This document shows, piece after piece, positions 26,011 to 34,080 of a stretch of 64,000 nucleotides of DNA. The translations under genes and the position numbers were made by a program. Origin of the DNA: Hyalangium versicolor (GTDB lineage: Bacteria; Myxococcota; Myxococcia; Myxococcales; Myxococcaceae); contig NZ_JAHXBF010000007.1 in NCBI RefSeq assembly GCF_020103695.1, positions 1 through 64,000 on the forward strand, written 5' to 3'. Under the pieces are notes generated by a model. That model did no database searches. It was not told the DNA's origin and worked only from the letters and a program-made list of their open reading frames with translations. The stretch's first letter is position 1. Every line of letters starts with the position of its first letter.

Positions 26011-27278
26011 ATTCGCCCGCACACGCATTTCCCCGGCAGCAGCTGGCAGAGGCCCTTCTGCGCGCCCAGGCCGCCCCCTATTACGAAGGCCGGTTGCCCA
26101 GGGTGGAGAAGCTCGACCGGCTGAGCTGGGAGCAACTGCCACTGACGAGGAAGGAGGATCTGCGGGCGGCCTACCCCTTTGGGCTCCTCGCTGTCCCGCA
26201 GAGCCAGCTCAGCACCTACCACGAGTCCTCGGGAACGAGCGGACACCCCATCTCCTCGTTTTTCACCGAGCGCGATTGGGAAGACATCCTCTCGCGCTTC
26301 CTGCGCAATGGCGTAAGGCTTTGCCGAGAAGACATGGTGCTGATCAAGACGCCCTATGCGCTGGTGACGACGGCTCACCAGATGCATGGCGCGGCACGCT
26401 CCGTGGGCGCCACGATCGTCCCTGCGGACAACCGCTCGGCCAACATGCCCTACTCCCGGGTGCTCCGGTTGCTGCACGACCTGCCGGTGACAGTCGCCTG
26501 GTGCATGCCGACCGAGGTGCTCCTCTGGGCCTATGCCGCGCGAAGGTCGGGACGGGCCCCAGCGAGAGACTTCCCCTGGCTGCGAAACTTCCTGGTCGCT
26601 GGCGAGCCCCTGAGCGCCGCGAAACGCGCTCACCTCGAGGCGCTCTGGGGCGGGAAGCGCGTCCTCGTCGATTACGGCTCGACGGAGACGGGCAGTCTGG
26701 CGGGAGAGTGCGCCCAGGGGCGGCTCCACCTGTGGAGCGACCGGCTCTACTTCGAGGTGCGCGATCCCCAGACGGGTGGGTTCAGTGAGCAAGGAACAGG
26801 GAGCCTCGTCGTCACGCCGCTGTTCCGGCAGGCCATGCCGCTCATTCGCTACGATCTAGAGGATGTCGTCGAGATCTCGCATGCACCGTGTGCGTGCGGC
26901 CAGGCGCTGCCAACCGTTCGCGTCTTGGGACGCAAGGCGAGCGTGATGAGCGCTGGCGCCCGGGCCTTCTCCACCGTGGAGTTGGAAGAGGCCTTCTATG
27001 CGAGCGCCGCGGAGACAGGGTTGTGGTTCTGGCGAGCCCGCGTCCGGGACGGTGCGCTGGAAGCGCAGATCCACGTGGAGACGCAGCACGAAGACGCGGC
27101 ATGCAGGCGCATCCTGCAAGCCATTGAAGCCACCGTCCCAGGGGTCCGAGTGAGGGTCACCGCCGTCTCGGCGGAGTGCTTCGTTCCGGAAGCGCTGCTC
27201 TCACGAGAGGCCCCGATGCAGAAGCCCCGTTTTCTCTTCGGAGAGAACGAAGACTGGAAGTCATTGGATTACGCCTGA
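26007..27278 (+). CDS. PaaK-like adenylate-forming ligase
   Basis: 423 aa starting in an ATGA overlap with the amidohydrolase. It resembles phenylacetate-CoA ligases: phosphate-binding loop ESSGTSGHP (about residue 72), the adenine-pocket block DYGSTETG, and MPLIRYDLEDVV. The cysteines in SHAPCACGQ recall the zinc-like knuckle of this family. It probably activates the aminohydroxybenzoate carboxylate as an adenylate or CoA thioester. Presence of a second ligase just downstream suggests that one activates the AHBA unit and the other a partner acid, or that they act on two AHBA molecules. Confidence 0.82.
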   Translation: MNSPAHAFPRQQLAEALLRAQAAPYYEGRLPRVEKLDRLSWEQLPLTRKEDLRAAYPFGLLAVPQSQLSTYHESSGTSGHPISSFFTERDWEDILSRFLRNGVRLCREDMVLIKTPYALVTTAHQMHGAARSVGATIVPADNRSANMPYSRVLRLLHDLPVTVAWCMPTEVLLWAYAARRSGRAPARDFPWLRNFLVAGEPLSAAKRAHLEALWGGKRVLVDYGSTETGSLAGECAQGRLHLWSDRLYFEVRDPQTGGFSEQGTGSLVVTPLFRQAMPLIRYDLEDVVEISHAPCACGQALPTVRVLGRKASVMSAGARAFSTVELEEAFYASAAETGLWFWRARVRDGALEAQIHVETQHEDAACRRILQAIEATVPGVRVRVTAVSAECFVPEALLSREAPMQKPRFLFGENEDWKSLDYA

Positions 27279-27301
27279 CCCGTAGGAAAGAGCCACCACA
27301 C

Positions 27302-28975
27302 ATGACTGCATTGCCATCAACGCTCGTCGTTGACGAGCGCCGCTTTACCCTTGCGAAGGACCCGATGCTGGGCGCCGGTAATTTCCTGGAGGGGGCTCTG
27401 AAGGTGAGCCCGGATCCGCGAGCGCCCATTCTCCATCTCGAGCGCGAGCTGAAGACATTCACCGGAGAGGCGTTCCAGCAACTCAGCCTCGAGCAACTCG
27501 ACCGCCTGGCGCACCTCTACGCCCGGCTCTACAAGAAGCTGGGCGTGCGCACCGCGGATCCCGTCTTTGTCTACTTCGACGACGGGGTGGAGTACCTCAT
27601 CCACTATCTCGCGCTCACGCGCCTGGGCGCGATCGGCGTCCTCACCAACGGCAACATGGAGCCCCGGATCGCCGCGGCGCATGCGCGCAACGTCGGTGTG
27701 GTCGGCGTCTTCACGGATGCGTCCCACATCGAGGCCCTGCGTCCCCTCCTCCAGGGAAGCGTGACGGGGTTCCTGGTGACCGAGGCCGATGTCCGTGGAA
27801 CCCAGGAGTCCTCCCTGCCCACCTACCGGCGGCACGAGTTCACCGCCGATGACCCGATCATGATCGCTCACTCCTCGGGAACGACTGGCATTCCCAAGGC
27901 TGTGCTGCTTCAGCACGAGCGCTTCTTCTACGGCGTGCGCTACCGCCTGGGAGTCCCCCGCGTCACCGGAGGCGAGCGCATCCTGTCATCACTCCCCCAC
28001 TCCCATAACTGCGCCATCGCCTACATCATGCTCGCGCTGCTGAGCGGGACACCGGTCTACATCGCCTCCGATCACTCGGGACGCGCGGTGCTGCGGCAGA
28101 TCGACACTTTCAAGCCCAGCATGGTGGTCTCCTTCCCGCAGACCTACGTCGAGATGACCGAGTGCGACATGGACGCGTTCGATCTCTCCTCGGTGAACCT
28201 CTGGTTCAATGGTGGCGACGCGGCCCATGAGAGCCATATCCGGGCGCTCATCCGCCATGGCTTCCATGAGCAGAACGGCCAGCGGCAGCCCGGCTCGGTG
28301 TTCATCGACGGCATGGGCTCCTCCGAGATGGGCTTCTCGCTGTTCCGCCACGTCCACACGCCTAAAACCCATCTCTACAACCGGTGCGTCGGGCGGCCGC
28401 TCGAATGGGTGGAGGCTCAGATCCTCTCCGAAGAGGGGGACAAGCTTCCGCCCTTCCAGGTCGGTCGCATCGGGGTGAAGGCACCCTCGGTGACAACGGG
28501 GTACTGGAACAACAGCCTGCTCACGTACAAGTCTCGTCTCTCGGGCTACTTCCTCACCGGGGACCTGGGCTACCGCGATGCGGAGGGCCGTTTCTTCCAC
28601 GTGGATCGCACTCCGGACGTGATCCTCACGCCCACCGGGCCGGTCTATGGACTGCAGACCGAAGAGTTCCTGCTGAGCCGCTTCCCGGCGATCGCGGACT
28701 GCGCGGTGTTCGGCCAGGAGGACAACGCCACGGGGGCCATCCGCGCGGTGGCGTACGTGCGGATCCGGCCGAACTCGGACCTCACGAGTCAGGACACATC
28801 AGCGCTCGTTGGACGATTCAACCAGGAGCTCTCGCGCGGGGGCCTGCCCACGCTGGGAGGCGTCCTGACCGTCGGTGTGGACGCCATTCCCCTTGGGACC
28901 ACGGGCAAGGTCCTGAAGCGGATTCTGCGGATGAATGAAACCCGGCCCATGCCGCAGGCGGCGACCTCTGCCTGA
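27302..28975 (+). CDS. Acyl-CoA synthetase / AMP-dependent ligase
   Basis: 557 aa from the ATG at 27302, 23 nt after the PaaK-like gene. It is a class I adenylate-forming enzyme with phosphate loop HSSGTTGIPK (about residue 189), the GYFLTGDLG motif and a C-terminal GTTGKVLKR that holds the adenylation lysine. The acyl pocket cannot be read, and no carrier protein is encoded nearby, so CoA or direct amide/ester formation is more likely than loading of an NRPS. It belongs to the cluster by spacing and orientation. Confidence 0.85.
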   Translation: MTALPSTLVVDERRFTLAKDPMLGAGNFLEGALKVSPDPRAPILHLERELKTFTGEAFQQLSLEQLDRLAHLYARLYKKLGVRTADPVFVYFDDGVEYLIHYLALTRLGAIGVLTNGNMEPRIAAAHARNVGVVGVFTDASHIEALRPLLQGSVTGFLVTEADVRGTQESSLPTYRRHEFTADDPIMIAHSSGTTGIPKAVLLQHERFFYGVRYRLGVPRVTGGERILSSLPHSHNCAIAYIMLALLSGTPVYIASDHSGRAVLRQIDTFKPSMVVSFPQTYVEMTECDMDAFDLSSVNLWFNGGDAAHESHIRALIRHGFHEQNGQRQPGSVFIDGMGSSEMGFSLFRHVHTPKTHLYNRCVGRPLEWVEAQILSEEGDKLPPFQVGRIGVKAPSVTTGYWNNSLLTYKSRLSGYFLTGDLGYRDAEGRFFHVDRTPDVILTPTGPVYGLQTEEFLLSRFPAIADCAVFGQEDNATGAIRAVAYVRIRPNSDLTSQDTSALVGRFNQELSRGGLPTLGGVLTVGVDAIPLGTTGKVLKRILRMNETRPMPQAATSA

Positions 28976-28991
28976 AACAAGGAATCCTACG

Positions 28992-29717
28992 ATGACCCCT
29001 GCAACCCAGCTTTCGGCCCGTTGGAACGGCCTGCTCCCGAGGGAATCCCTGGAGCGACTCGATGCCACCGAGTTCCTCACCCGCTGCCGCCAAGGAATCG
29101 CAAGTCGCGGCGTGCTCGAGAGGTTCCTCGTGCAGCAGTACCACTACTCCCGCCACTTCACGCGCTACCTCTGCGCCTTGCTGGCGAACCTGGCCAGCGA
29201 GGCCGACCGCTTCGCCCTGACGGAGAACCTCTTCGAGGAGATGGGGCTCGGCGGAATGGGCGAGGTGCCCCACTCGCAGATCTACCGGCAGATGCTGGAA
29301 GCCTTCGGGTTGGAGCCCTCGGCCCAGCCGCCGCTCGCGGAGACAACCTCCTTGGTGAGGAACATGCTGCGGCTCTGTTCGGACTCCGATCCTCTCGTCG
29401 GACTCGGCGCGCTCTGCCTGGGCGCGGAGGCCATCGTCCCGCACGTCTACCAGCAGATCCTCACCGGTCTTCTGAGCGCGGGTTTCCCGGAGAAGGACCT
29501 CATCTTCTTCCCCATGCACATTGATGGGGATGATGAGCATGCGTTGACGATGAAGCAGATCATCGAGCGGGAGCTCACCGAGCGTCCTGGCAAGCGGGAC
29601 GTGCTGCGCGGGGCCGCGGAGGAGATCATTGAGGCGCGACGCGCGTTCTTCGCTGCCCTCACTGTGTCCGAGGCGCAAGCCGCCAGCGCTTCGAGGAGGG
29701 CCTCCGGTGCACTATAG
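28992..29717 (+). CDS. Heme-oxygenase-like diiron oxidase/oxygenase (HDO), TenA/PqqC-like fold
   Basis: 241 aa from the ATG at 28992 with AAGGAA upstream. It is all-helical and carries the complete HDO ligand set: Glu82/Glu83 (NLFEEMG), His94 (VPHSQIY), Glu146 (GAEAIVP) and His176-x3-Asp180-x2-His183. Relatives include SznF, BesC, UndA and CADD, which use O2 for N-oxygenation, C-C cleavage or desaturation; catalytically different TenA and PqqC lack this pattern. In this cluster an N-oxygenation of the arylamine or an oxidative trimming of an amino acid is plausible. It overlaps the cupin gene by 11 nt. Confidence 0.8.
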   Translation: MTPATQLSARWNGLLPRESLERLDATEFLTRCRQGIASRGVLERFLVQQYHYSRHFTRYLCALLANLASEADRFALTENLFEEMGLGGMGEVPHSQIYRQMLEAFGLEPSAQPPLAETTSLVRNMLRLCSDSDPLVGLGALCLGAEAIVPHVYQQILTGLLSAGFPEKDLIFFPMHIDGDDEHALTMKQIIERELTERPGKRDVLRGAAEEIIEARRAFFAALTVSEAQAASASRRASGAL

Positions 29718-30162
29718 CTCGAAGGATTTCGCTCAAACGCGGGCTGTGCTCCGCGCTCGAGTGCCCGAACGGTTGCACCACGCGGGAGTGACGGAGCAGT
29801 TCCACGGCGCGTTCTCCGACGAGCGGGGCCACGGCGTGGCGATCGTCGACCTGCCCTCGCGAACGATCAGCGTGACGATCGGGCACCTGCGGGCCGGGCA
29901 GTCCACACGGCTGCATCGGCACAACTACGAGACGATCCTCTACATCGTGAAGGGTCAGGGCTACACGCTCGTCGAGAACCAGAAGATCGAGTGGAAGACC
30001 GGTGATGCCGTCTACGTTCCCGTCTGGGCCTGGCACCGCCACGTCAACACCGACGCGCGGCTCGAGGCCGAGTACGTGGCCTGCGAGAACGCGCCGCTCC
30101 TGCAGAACCTGGGTGAGATTGCGCTTCGCGAAGAGGCCCCCTCACAGGAAGGTCACGAATGA
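29707..30162 (+). CDS. Single-domain cupin protein
   Basis: 151 aa from the GTG at 29707, which sits about 8 nt after GAGGAGGG and overlaps the diiron gene; longer upstream starts lie inside that gene. Cupin motif 1 contains His70, His72 and Glu75 (LHRHNYETILYIVKG), and motif 2 has Pro105 and His110 (VPVWAWHRHVN), so a metal site is likely. It resembles gentisate-dioxygenase-like small cupins. It may be a dioxygenase or isomerase on the aromatic product or a metal-bound sensor. It overlaps the OsmC gene by 4 nt. Confidence 0.78.
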   Translation: MHYSSKDFAQTRAVLRARVPERLHHAGVTEQFHGAFSDERGHGVAIVDLPSRTISVTIGHLRAGQSTRLHRHNYETILYIVKGQGYTLVENQKIEWKTGDAVYVPVWAWHRHVNTDARLEAEYVACENAPLLQNLGEIALREEAPSQEGHE

Positions 30163-30590
30163 GCCAGACACACATCAAGGCCCGCTGGAAGGGCGGCGCG
30201 GGAGGAAGCGGGTTCCTCCAGGCAAGCGAGAGCTTCGAGACCCGCGTGACGCTGCCGAAGGACTTCCAGGGGCTCGGAGAAGCCGCGACCCCCGAGAACC
30301 TTCTCCTGAGCGCCGTCGCGAGCTGTTACCTCATCACCTTCGGTATCATCCTCGACAAGGCGGGGATTGCGTACGAGGGTCTGGAGCTCGAGGGAGAGCT
30401 GCGGATGGACATGGCCCCCCGGCCCTCTGTCCAAGCGATCACGCTCTCCTCGCGCATCGTCTCCCGCGCGAGCGAGGAGACCCTCCAGGCCCTCTCCGAG
30501 CGAGCCGAGCAGTTCTGCCCCATTGGCCGGACCCTGGCGGGAAACGTCGCGAAGTCGATCCGTCTGACGGTGGTCGCTCCGGGCCCTTGA
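30159..30590 (+). CDS. OsmC/Ohr-family protein
   Basis: 143 aa, starting in an ATGA overlap with the cupin gene. It has the two conserved cysteines of the OsmC fold, Cys56 (VASCYLITF) and Cys120 (EQFCPIGRTL), and the expected length. The family reduces organic hydroperoxides with thiols. As the last gene of the cluster it could protect against peroxides formed by the diiron and cupin enzymes, or act on a product. No clear terminator follows. Confidence 0.85.
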   Translation: MSQTHIKARWKGGAGGSGFLQASESFETRVTLPKDFQGLGEAATPENLLLSAVASCYLITFGIILDKAGIAYEGLELEGELRMDMAPRPSVQAITLSSRIVSRASEETLQALSERAEQFCPIGRTLAGNVAKSIRLTVVAPGP

Positions 30591-30723
30591 TCCATCCAGG
30601 GGCGGCCGGGGTGGTGACTCCAGTCAGCAGGGAAAACACGGCAGTCACCAGTTTCCCCACCCCTCTCTGGACCGTTTTCGAGGAAAAACGGCCCCTTTTG
30701 GGCCTTTGGGAGCCTGGGGGCCG

Positions 30724-30740
30724 TTGGCATGCACCCTGCT
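30724..30740 (+). promoter_or_regulatory. Sigma-54 type promoter of the lytic transglycosylase gene
   Basis: TTGGCATGCACCCTGCT matches the -24/-12 consensus (TGGCAC-N5-TTGC) at most positions; the invariant GG (30726-30727) and GC (30738-30739) are 10 nt apart. It lies 42 nt upstream of the ATG at 30782, leaving room for a start site near 30750. An enhancer-binding activator would be required, as is common in myxobacterial developmental genes. Confidence 0.65.
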
Positions 30741-30781
30741 TAAGGCCAGGGCATATCCCCTGCCTCGAATGGACCCCGACC

Positions 30782-31789
30782 ATGGCCTCGCCCATCTCCT
30801 CCCGTGACCTCGCTGTTCGTCTCCCCGTGCAAGACGTCTCCACCGCTCGCGTGGGCGGCACCCAGACCGCCGCTCAGCCCGGTGCCCCTCTGGAGAGCGG
30901 CTCCAAGCGCGCTGGCGGGTTGGACCTGCAGAAGGACGGCTTCAGCGCGGGTCCTCAGCCCGGCGCTCAGTGGACCCAGTTCCTGCAGGGGCTGCAGGGC
31001 CTCGACGCGGGCGCGCAGCAGGCGCAGATCAACCAGGCCTATTCGCAGATGGTCCAGGCCCAGGTGGCGCAGCAGATGCAGCAGTTGCAGGCGATGATTC
31101 AACAGCAGCAGCAGATGATCCAGGGCGCCGCCGGGGGCACCCCTCCAGCCGGTGGCGTGCAAGCCGGCGGCACCAGCGCCGCTCCGGCCGCTCCGGCCGC
31201 TCCGGAGGCACCCGCGGGCAACGGTGGAGACGTCCCCGCCACTCAACAGGCTCCCGTGGAACCCACCGCCTCCGCCCCCACGGACTCCGGCTCCGTCAGC
31301 GCCTCGGGTGACGCGAAGCTGGGCGCCGGGTTCCCCTCGGCCCTGGGCCAGTTCAAGGGCGCCATCGAGTCGGCCGCGGCCAAGGCAGGAGTTCCTGCCG
31401 CGATGATCGCCGGGCAGATCTGGCAGGAGTCGCGCGGCAACATCGCCGCCGTCACCACCAACGGTGGCAACGGCCTGACGGACACCGGCCTGATGCAGGT
31501 CAACCCCAACACCTTCGGCGAGCTGCAGGCCAAGCACCCGGAGCTCCAGGGCAAGAACCTGGCGGATCCGGAGACCAACATCCTGGCCGGCGCCTTCTAC
31601 ATGAAGGACATGAAGGAGCAGTTCGGCAGCTGGGATCTGGCCCTGCGCGCCTACAACTCCGGCCCGAACGGCGTGGACAAGAGCAACCCGAACGCCATCC
31701 CCGCGGGCACCGGTGACGCCACCTACGTGACCAAGGTGAAGGCTTTCTGGGACACCATCCAGACGGGCAACGGCACCCTGCCCGCGTAA
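30782..31789 (+). CDS. SLT-type lytic transglycosylase with Gln/Ala-rich N-terminal region
   Basis: 335 aa from the ATG at 30782; the open frame upstream reaches 30002 but lies antiparallel in content to the cupin and OsmC genes and is not coding. Residues 1 to about 180 are low-complexity: a Gln-rich helix (about 75-115) then Ala/Pro linker. Residues about 185-335 are an SLT/goose-lysozyme-like domain with catalytic Glu216 in IWQESRGN, then GLMQVNP and LALRAYNSGP. There is no Sec signal, so export by a dedicated secretion system or a cytoplasmic phage-like role is possible. A sigma-54 type promoter precedes it. Confidence 0.85.
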   Translation: MASPISSRDLAVRLPVQDVSTARVGGTQTAAQPGAPLESGSKRAGGLDLQKDGFSAGPQPGAQWTQFLQGLQGLDAGAQQAQINQAYSQMVQAQVAQQMQQLQAMIQQQQQMIQGAAGGTPPAGGVQAGGTSAAPAAPAAPEAPAGNGGDVPATQQAPVEPTASAPTDSGSVSASGDAKLGAGFPSALGQFKGAIESAAAKAGVPAAMIAGQIWQESRGNIAAVTTNGGNGLTDTGLMQVNPNTFGELQAKHPELQGKNLADPETNILAGAFYMKDMKEQFGSWDLALRAYNSGPNGVDKSNPNAIPAGTGDATYVTKVKAFWDTIQTGNGTLPA

Positions 31790-31806
31790 GACCAGGACGA
31801 AGAGAG

Positions 31807-31832
31807 AGGGACCTCTCGGAGTACAGGTCCCT
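31807..31832. terminator. Hairpin after the lytic transglycosylase gene
   Basis: AGGGACCT / AGGTCCCT is a perfect 8-nt stem with a 10-nt loop, starting 18 nt after the stop. No T-tract follows. The rest of the gap to the CHAT gene (to 32061) has no gene; at 31861-31873 it carries TGGATCCATACGC, identical to part of the palindrome at 38683-38718. Confidence 0.5.
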
Positions 31833-32061
31833 TGACGCCTCCATAGCGGCCACCCGCCGCTGGATCCATACGCAAGAGACCCACACCCTCATGCCTTGGC
31901 GCCACTTCAGTCCTTCCACGAGCGACCCTGGCGGCCTGCCCTTCGCCATCTGCAAGGACTGCAAGCAGGCCGCCATGAGGCGCATCGGGGCTGAACCAGG
32001 GTATGGCGCCTCCAGGGCAGAGGCCACCCCTTGCTGGGAAAGCAGCTAAGCTCCGGCACGC

Positions 32062-34080
32062 ATGAACAGTAATGGGGCGGCAGCGACTGGCTCGTGGCTG
32101 GAAATCGACATCGCCCAGGGGGCATCGGAACTCAAGGCGACAGCCCGGGGGAGTCGGGGCGAACAGCCTCGGCCCCACAGCCTGGGGGCTCAGCACTCGC
32201 CGGACACTGTCCGCGAGTTTGGCGAGCGCGTGAAGGAAGCCGCATCCCGCGCAGCATCGCTCGAGTCCCTGCGGCCTGCCGCCCAGGCCCTTCATGCGGC
32301 GCTCTTCCAGGATGAACTCCAGGAAGTGCTCGTGCAGCTCCGGTCAGCAGGGGGCATGTCTACGCTGCTACGACTGGTCCCTCAAGACCTCGAACTGCAC
32401 TCCATTCCCTGGGAGGCCCTATGCCGCCCAGGGGCCGACGTTGACTTCCTGGGTACCTCGCAGCAGCTGTGCATTGCCCGAGGAGTGCACTCCACCAAGC
32501 CCTGGCAGCCACGAGAGGTGCGTGGGGCAGTCCGGCTTCTGGTCATCTCTCCCTCGGATGAGCTGGCTCCCAGCCGTCTCGAAGCCATGCTCTACCCAAG
32601 CATCTCGGAGGGAGAGGTGGAGTGGCTCGACCCGCTCACCGGTCCGCGCGCCACCGCAGCGTATGTCCTGCAGCGGCTGAGGCAGGAGCCCGTCCCCCAC
32701 ATCCTCCATTTTATTGGTCATGGGGGCTTCACCCAGGCAGGAGCACCTGTCCTGCAGTTCTCAGACTCCGACAGCCAGGATGCCTGGCTGCGCGTGGAAC
32801 TCCTGGCCAAGGAACTGGAGGTGGCATTCCGAGACAACCTCCGCCTCGTGGTGCTGGAATCCTGTCAGGGAGCACACCCCGGAACACTGACCAGCGCTGC
32901 GGCTTTGCTGGCTCAGGCTGGAGCAGACGCCGTGGTGGCGTACCTGTGGCCGGTCATGGCGGATGTGGCGCGACGCTGCTCCTCGGCCTTCTACCGCTCC
33001 CTCACATGGTCTGTGGCGAGCCGGGGAGATGTTGCTCGCAGCCTCCATGATGCGCGGCGCACCGTGCTGGCAGAGTTCAAGGAGAGCGCCGAGGCTTTTT
33101 CTCCGGTGCTTTATCTGCGATCCCGCGACTCGACCTTGTTCGACTTCAAGGGTCGCAACCTCACGCCACCGCAAGCGTCTGCCTCCGGAGAGCCTTTCTC
33201 CTCGGACGATCCTGCCGTGCGCGCGCTACAGGAGTTGCTCGCGCGTCCCTTTTCTCTGTTGCTCGGAGACCACTGGCAGGCCACCCAGGATGGTTTCCGC
33301 CAAGTGCTCCACCAGCAACTCCACCAGACACCGTGGGCAGCTCCCCAGGAGATGCCGATCAGTGCCCTCGCGCAGCGGTATATGCTGGAGCATGGGGATG
33401 AACATCTCAGTTCCAGGTTTCAGGAGGTGTTCCAGCACTCCAGACCCTCGCTTCCACTCGTGGATGCGCTGGCCCGGCGGCTGAAGCCCGGGGTCCACAT
33501 CACGCTCCTCCGGTTGCCTTTGCTGGAAGACGCAGTGGCCAGGTGTCAGCCCGAGCTGACACTCTATGTGGTCCAGCCTTCCCGGATGGGAGATGGATCG
33601 CTCCTCGTCCGCCAACATGTGCCTCGGCAGGGATGGATCGCCTTGGCGAAACTGCCGGGCACGTTCAATCCGGATCAGGATGCGCTCCTCTTGCGCCTCT
33701 ACCGTGGCTACCTGCCGGACCGGGTCCTCGCTACTCCCCTCCTGACCGAGGATGACTACCTGCTCGGGTTGCGCGAGCTGGAGTCCGTGCTGCCGCCGGA
33801 TCTTGCGGACTCCGTCTTGAGCCTCTTGGACAGCCGTCCCGCATTGTTGGTGGGCCTGTCGCTGTTGTCGTGGGACCACCGCATGCTGCTCCACCGTCTC
33901 TTTGGCCGCCGGCCGCTGCCTCGCCGCAGCACCGTGCTGTTGGAGCCCCATGATGCTGAGGGCGACGCGTGGCGCAAGGGAAGAAGCCTGCCTGGACACA
34001 CGGGCCTTCAGGTGGTTCAGACAGCATTCCTGGGAATGGCGGAGTTCCTCGATGCCGATTCGCCGCGAGGCGCTAAATGA
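32062..34080 (+). CDS. CHAT-domain caspase-like protease with SIR2-like C-terminal domain
   Basis: 672 aa. Residues about 80-350 are a CHAT (caspase HetF-associated) domain with the catalytic dyad His220 (LHFIGHGGF) and Cys268 (VLESCQGAH). Residues about 375-640 resemble SIR2-like domains of the non-deacetylase type often found with STAND proteins (LARPFSLLLGDHWQATQDGF, ALLVGLSLLSWDHRMLL). The stop overlaps the next gene's start (ATGA, 34077-34080), so the two proteins should be made in fixed proportion and probably form a complex. The likely role is proteolysis switched on by the STAND partner. Whether the target is a gasdermin-like protein, a housekeeping protein or the partner itself is unknown; none is encoded next door. 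Confidence 0.82.
   Translation: MNSNGAAATGSWLEIDIAQGASELKATARGSRGEQPRPHSLGAQHSPDTVREFGERVKEAASRAASLESLRPAAQALHAALFQDELQEVLVQLRSAGGMSTLLRLVPQDLELHSIPWEALCRPGADVDFLGTSQQLCIARGVHSTKPWQPREVRGAVRLLVISPSDELAPSRLEAMLYPSISEGEVEWLDPLTGPRATAAYVLQRLRQEPVPHILHFIGHGGFTQAGAPVLQFSDSDSQDAWLRVELLAKELEVAFRDNLRLVVLESCQGAHPGTLTSAAALLAQAGADAVVAYLWPVMADVARRCSSAFYRSLTWSVASRGDVARSLHDARRTVLAEFKESAEAFSPVLYLRSRDSTLFDFKGRNLTPPQASASGEPFSSDDPAVRALQELLARPFSLLLGDHWQATQDGFRQVLHQQLHQTPWAAPQEMPISALAQRYMLEHGDEHLSSRFQEVFQHSRPSLPLVDALARRLKPGVHITLLRLPLLEDAVARCQPELTLYVVQPSRMGDGSLLVRQHVPRQGWIALAKLPGTFNPDQDALLLRLYRGYLPDRVLATPLLTEDDYLLGLRELESVLPPDLADSVLSLLDSRPALLVGLSLLSWDHRMLLHRLFGRRPLPRRSTVLLEPHDAEGDAWRKGRSLPGHTGLQVVQTAFLGMAEFLDADSPRGAK

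Noticed and set aside
30002..30781. Upstream extension of the lytic transglycosylase frame
   Set aside because: It overlaps the cupin and OsmC genes in another frame and passes through the sigma-54 promoter; the ATG at 30782 fits better.
31723..32295. Open frames on the minus strand across the transglycosylase-CHAT gap
   Set aside because: They cross the hairpin and both flanking genes with no domain content.
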